Assembly (NCBI RefSeq): GCF_022815605.1
Contig: NZ_JALGRP010000017.1
Span: forward strand, 1-32,353
DNA from: Microbacterium sp. VKM Ac-2923
GTDB taxonomy: Bacteria > Actinomycetota > Actinomycetes > Actinomycetales > Microbacteriaceae
Direction of reading: 5' to 3'
DNA: 32,353 nucleotides
Below the pieces are notes generated by a model. The model was not told the DNA's origin, did no database searches, and saw only the letters and a program-made list of their open reading frames with translations. Shown here in pieces: positions 30,844 to 32,353 of this stretch. A program made the translations under genes and the position numbers. Position 1 is the first letter of the stretch. Each line of letters begins with the position of its first letter.

Positions 30844-31580
30844 CAGGAGCCTCCGAACCTTTCCGTGCGAATGCGCGCCGCAGCGTGTCCGGCCTCCAGC
30901 AGCCACCGCGATACGGCTTCGACGAACGGCGTCGGTCCGCACACGAACACCCGGGGCTCGCGATCGGCGGGGATGACGGCGGCGCGCAGGCTCTCGGCGG
31001 TCAGTCGGCCCGGGGCAGTAGGCGACTCCGGCGGGGCGGCGCGGGTGTAGACGAGGTCGACGCGGAGGCGGTCGTCACGGTCGGCGAGGGCGTGCAACTC
31101 GTCGCCGAAGAACACGTCGCCAGGGGAGCGCACCGAGTACAGCAGCCGAAACGGCGCCGGATCGTCACTCGCGGCGTGCGCGTCCGCCATCGCATATAGC
31201 GGCACGACCCCGGAGCCGCCGGCGATGAGCTGCACGGGAGCAGGGTCGGGCGACGGCATCCAGACGAAGAACGCTCCGAGGGGGCCGTGCACCTCGAGGC
31301 GATCGCCCTCGCGCAGGTCGTGGACGAGGAACGGCGAAACCTCGCCGTCGGGCACTTCGTCGACCGCGAGCACGACGCGGGTGCCCGCACCCGACGAAGC
31401 CACCGAGTAGGAGCGGCTCGCCTGGTAGCCGTCGGGTGCGGTGAGGCGGACGTCGAGGTGGGACCCCGCGTCGTTGCCCGGCCAGGTGGGCACCTCGAGC
31501 TCGATGCGCCGGGCCGTGGACGTCTCGGCACGCACGCGCACGACCGACGCGACGTGCCAGGATGCCGCGCGGCGGCTCAC
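30843..31580 (-). CDS. FAD/NAD(P)-binding ferredoxin-reductase-type oxidoreductase
   Basis: A 245-residue flavoprotein. The N-terminal beta-barrel binds FAD through RSYSVAS (56-62), with HGPLGAFF after it. The NAD(P) domain has IAGGSGVVPLYA (119-130) and the terminal VFVCGPTPFVEAV motif. No [2Fe-2S] domain follows, so it is a stand-alone reductase. The GTG start at 31578-31580 overlaps the stop of the molybdenum oxidoreductase gene (GTGA), which argues that it passes electrons to or from that enzyme. The open frame continues 34 codons upstream, but only as an overlap. Confidence 0.9.
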   Translation of the reverse strand: MSRRAASWHVASVVRVRAETSTARRIELEVPTWPGNDAGSHLDVRLTAPDGYQASRSYSVASSGAGTRVVLAVDEVPDGEVSPFLVHDLREGDRLEVHGPLGAFFVWMPSPDPAPVQLIAGGSGVVPLYAMADAHAASDDPAPFRLLYSVRSPGDVFFGDELHALADRDDRLRVDLVYTRAAPPESPTAPGRLTAESLRAAVIPADREPRVFVCGPTPFVEAVSRWLLEAGHAAARIRTERFGGS

Positions 31581-32167
31581 CCGTACCGTTCCTCGCGCCA
31601 CGGGTCGCCGCGGGGGTGGTAGCCGTTCTGCTCCCAGAACCCGGGCTTGTCGGTGGGCATCGTGATGAGCCCCTGCACCCATTTTGCGCTCTTCCAGAAA
31701 TAGAGGTGCGGCACGAGGAGGCGGGCGGGGCCGCCGTGCTCAGCGCTCAGCGGTTCGCCGTCGGCCTCGAAGGCAATCCAGCTCTTGCCGCCGAGCAGAT
31801 CGTCGAGGGCGAGATTGGTGGTGTAACCGCCGAAGGAGTGCACCATCGCGAAGCGGTGGGCCGTCTCGACCTGCGCGAAGATGCGGTCCAGCGACACCCC
31901 GCGCCAGGCCATGTCGAGCTTCGTCCAGTGCGTGACGCAGTGGATGTCGACGGTGATGTCCTCCACACCGAGGGCCTCCAGCTGCGCGCGATCCCACCGG
32001 TGCACGCCGTTCTCGGTGCCGATGGCGAATTCCCACGTGTCGGAGGCGACGGTGGGGGTGGGGCCGGCGGAGAGCACCGGCCAGTCGCCCACCAGGCTCT
32101 GGCCGGGAGGCAGTCGCGGATCGCGCTCGCGGCGGCGGCCCCCGAAGCCGCGGGTGATGAATGACAT
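31577..32167 (-). CDS. Molybdopterin-dependent oxidoreductase, sulfite-oxidase fold
   Basis: A 196-residue single-domain Mo-cofactor enzyme related to YedY/MsrP and sulfite oxidase catalytic domains. The Mo-ligating cysteine is Cys77 in DIHCVTHWTKLDM. Also present are HSFGGYTTNL, LSAEHGGPARLLVPHLYFWKSAKWV and the terminal GYHPRGDPW. There is no twin-arginine signal, so it is probably cytoplasmic. The ATG at 32167 has GAAGGGA upstream. It is first of a three-gene coupled operon with the reductase and DUF6510 protein. Its substrate is unknown. Confidence 0.92.
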   Translation of the reverse strand: MSFITRGFGGRRRERDPRLPPGQSLVGDWPVLSAGPTPTVASDTWEFAIGTENGVHRWDRAQLEALGVEDITVDIHCVTHWTKLDMAWRGVSLDRIFAQVETAHRFAMVHSFGGYTTNLALDDLLGGKSWIAFEADGEPLSAEHGGPARLLVPHLYFWKSAKWVQGLITMPTDKPGFWEQNGYHPRGDPWREERYG

Positions 32168-32284
32168 GGCATCCCTTCGCCGGAGTCGATGCGTGGATTC
32201 ACCCTAGCCATCCGTCCGGGGGCGGGACAGGGGCAGGCGAGCGGAGGAGATCCGTGCGGCGGAGGACGAATGGGCTGGGCGGTT

Positions 32285-32353
32285 TCAGGCGGTCAGTGCA
32301 ACACCGTTGTCTGGTGGGGTTGAGAGTAGTCGTTCGAGGGCTTCGGTGGGGGT
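32285..32353 (-). mobile_element. C-terminal end of an IS30-type transposase (cut by window edge)
   Basis: The complement of the last 69 bases encodes TPTEALERLLSTPP... and ends ...VALTA before TGA. The TP-x-EAL-x-x-LL ending is characteristic of IS30-family transposases from actinobacteria, which close with a RPRKTLG...TPxEA segment. Only 22 residues are visible. The IS end should fall in the 117-bp gap before the oxidoreductase operon, but I cannot place the terminal repeat. Confidence 0.65.

Noticed and set aside
1..32353. CRISPR arrays, riboswitches and rRNA genes.
   Set aside because: No regularly spaced direct repeats, no recognisable riboswitch cores in the 5' leaders and no rRNA sequence were seen.

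Overview
The window looks like chromosomal DNA from a high-GC Gram-positive bacterium, most likely a Microbacterium-type actinobacterium (family Microbacteriaceae). The pointers are very strong G/C third-position bias in the central and right parts, an Lsr2 nucleoid protein, a LytR-CpsA-Psr protein, a DUF6510 zinc-ribbon protein, many ATGA/GTGA gene overlaps and GUG starts. Genus is an inference.

Left part (1-6387): an accessory segment with lower GC and looser packing. It holds the 3' end of an unknown gene, a small unknown gene, an lsr2 copy, a secreted metzincin-like protease followed by a lipoprotein, a second small lipoprotein, and a large DUF4209 (RNxxxHG, HEPN-like) protein divergent from an unknown 334-aa protein. 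Between the last two lies a near-perfect actinobacterial LexA/SOS box. A hairpin-rich intergenic block separates this part from the catabolic locus.

Central part (6388-28712): a catabolic locus for a uronic-acid-containing polysaccharide. A cytoplasmic heparinase II/III-like lyase and its DeoR-HTH/LacI-type regulator point left. A twelve-gene run points right: DUF2264 protein, sugar-binding lipoprotein, two CUT1 permeases, YesL-like protein, GH88 unsaturated uronyl hydrolase, FAH-family protein, KduD, KduI, 2-keto-3-deoxygluconate kinase, KDPG-type aldolase, and an acyltransferase fused to a probable alpha/alpha-toroid. The divergent promoters appear to share one palindromic -35 hexamer. A second, paralogous regulator and a 1615-residue secreted GH59-like multidomain enzyme follow on the minus strand. 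Proposed flow: GH59-like trimming outside the cell, ABC uptake of oligosaccharides, cytoplasmic lyase cleavage, GH88 release of the unsaturated uronate, then KduI, KduD, KdgK and aldolase to pyruvate and glyceraldehyde 3-phosphate. No secreted polysaccharide lyase and no ABC ATPase are encoded here. The exact polysaccharide cannot be read from the sequence.

Right part (28999-32353): core-like genes. These are an LCP-family protein, tRNA-Ser(GCU) with a strong terminator, and a minus-strand operon of a molybdopterin (sulfite-oxidase-type) oxidoreductase, an FAD/NAD(P) reductase and a DUF6510 protein. The right edge cuts into the C-terminus of an IS30-type transposase.
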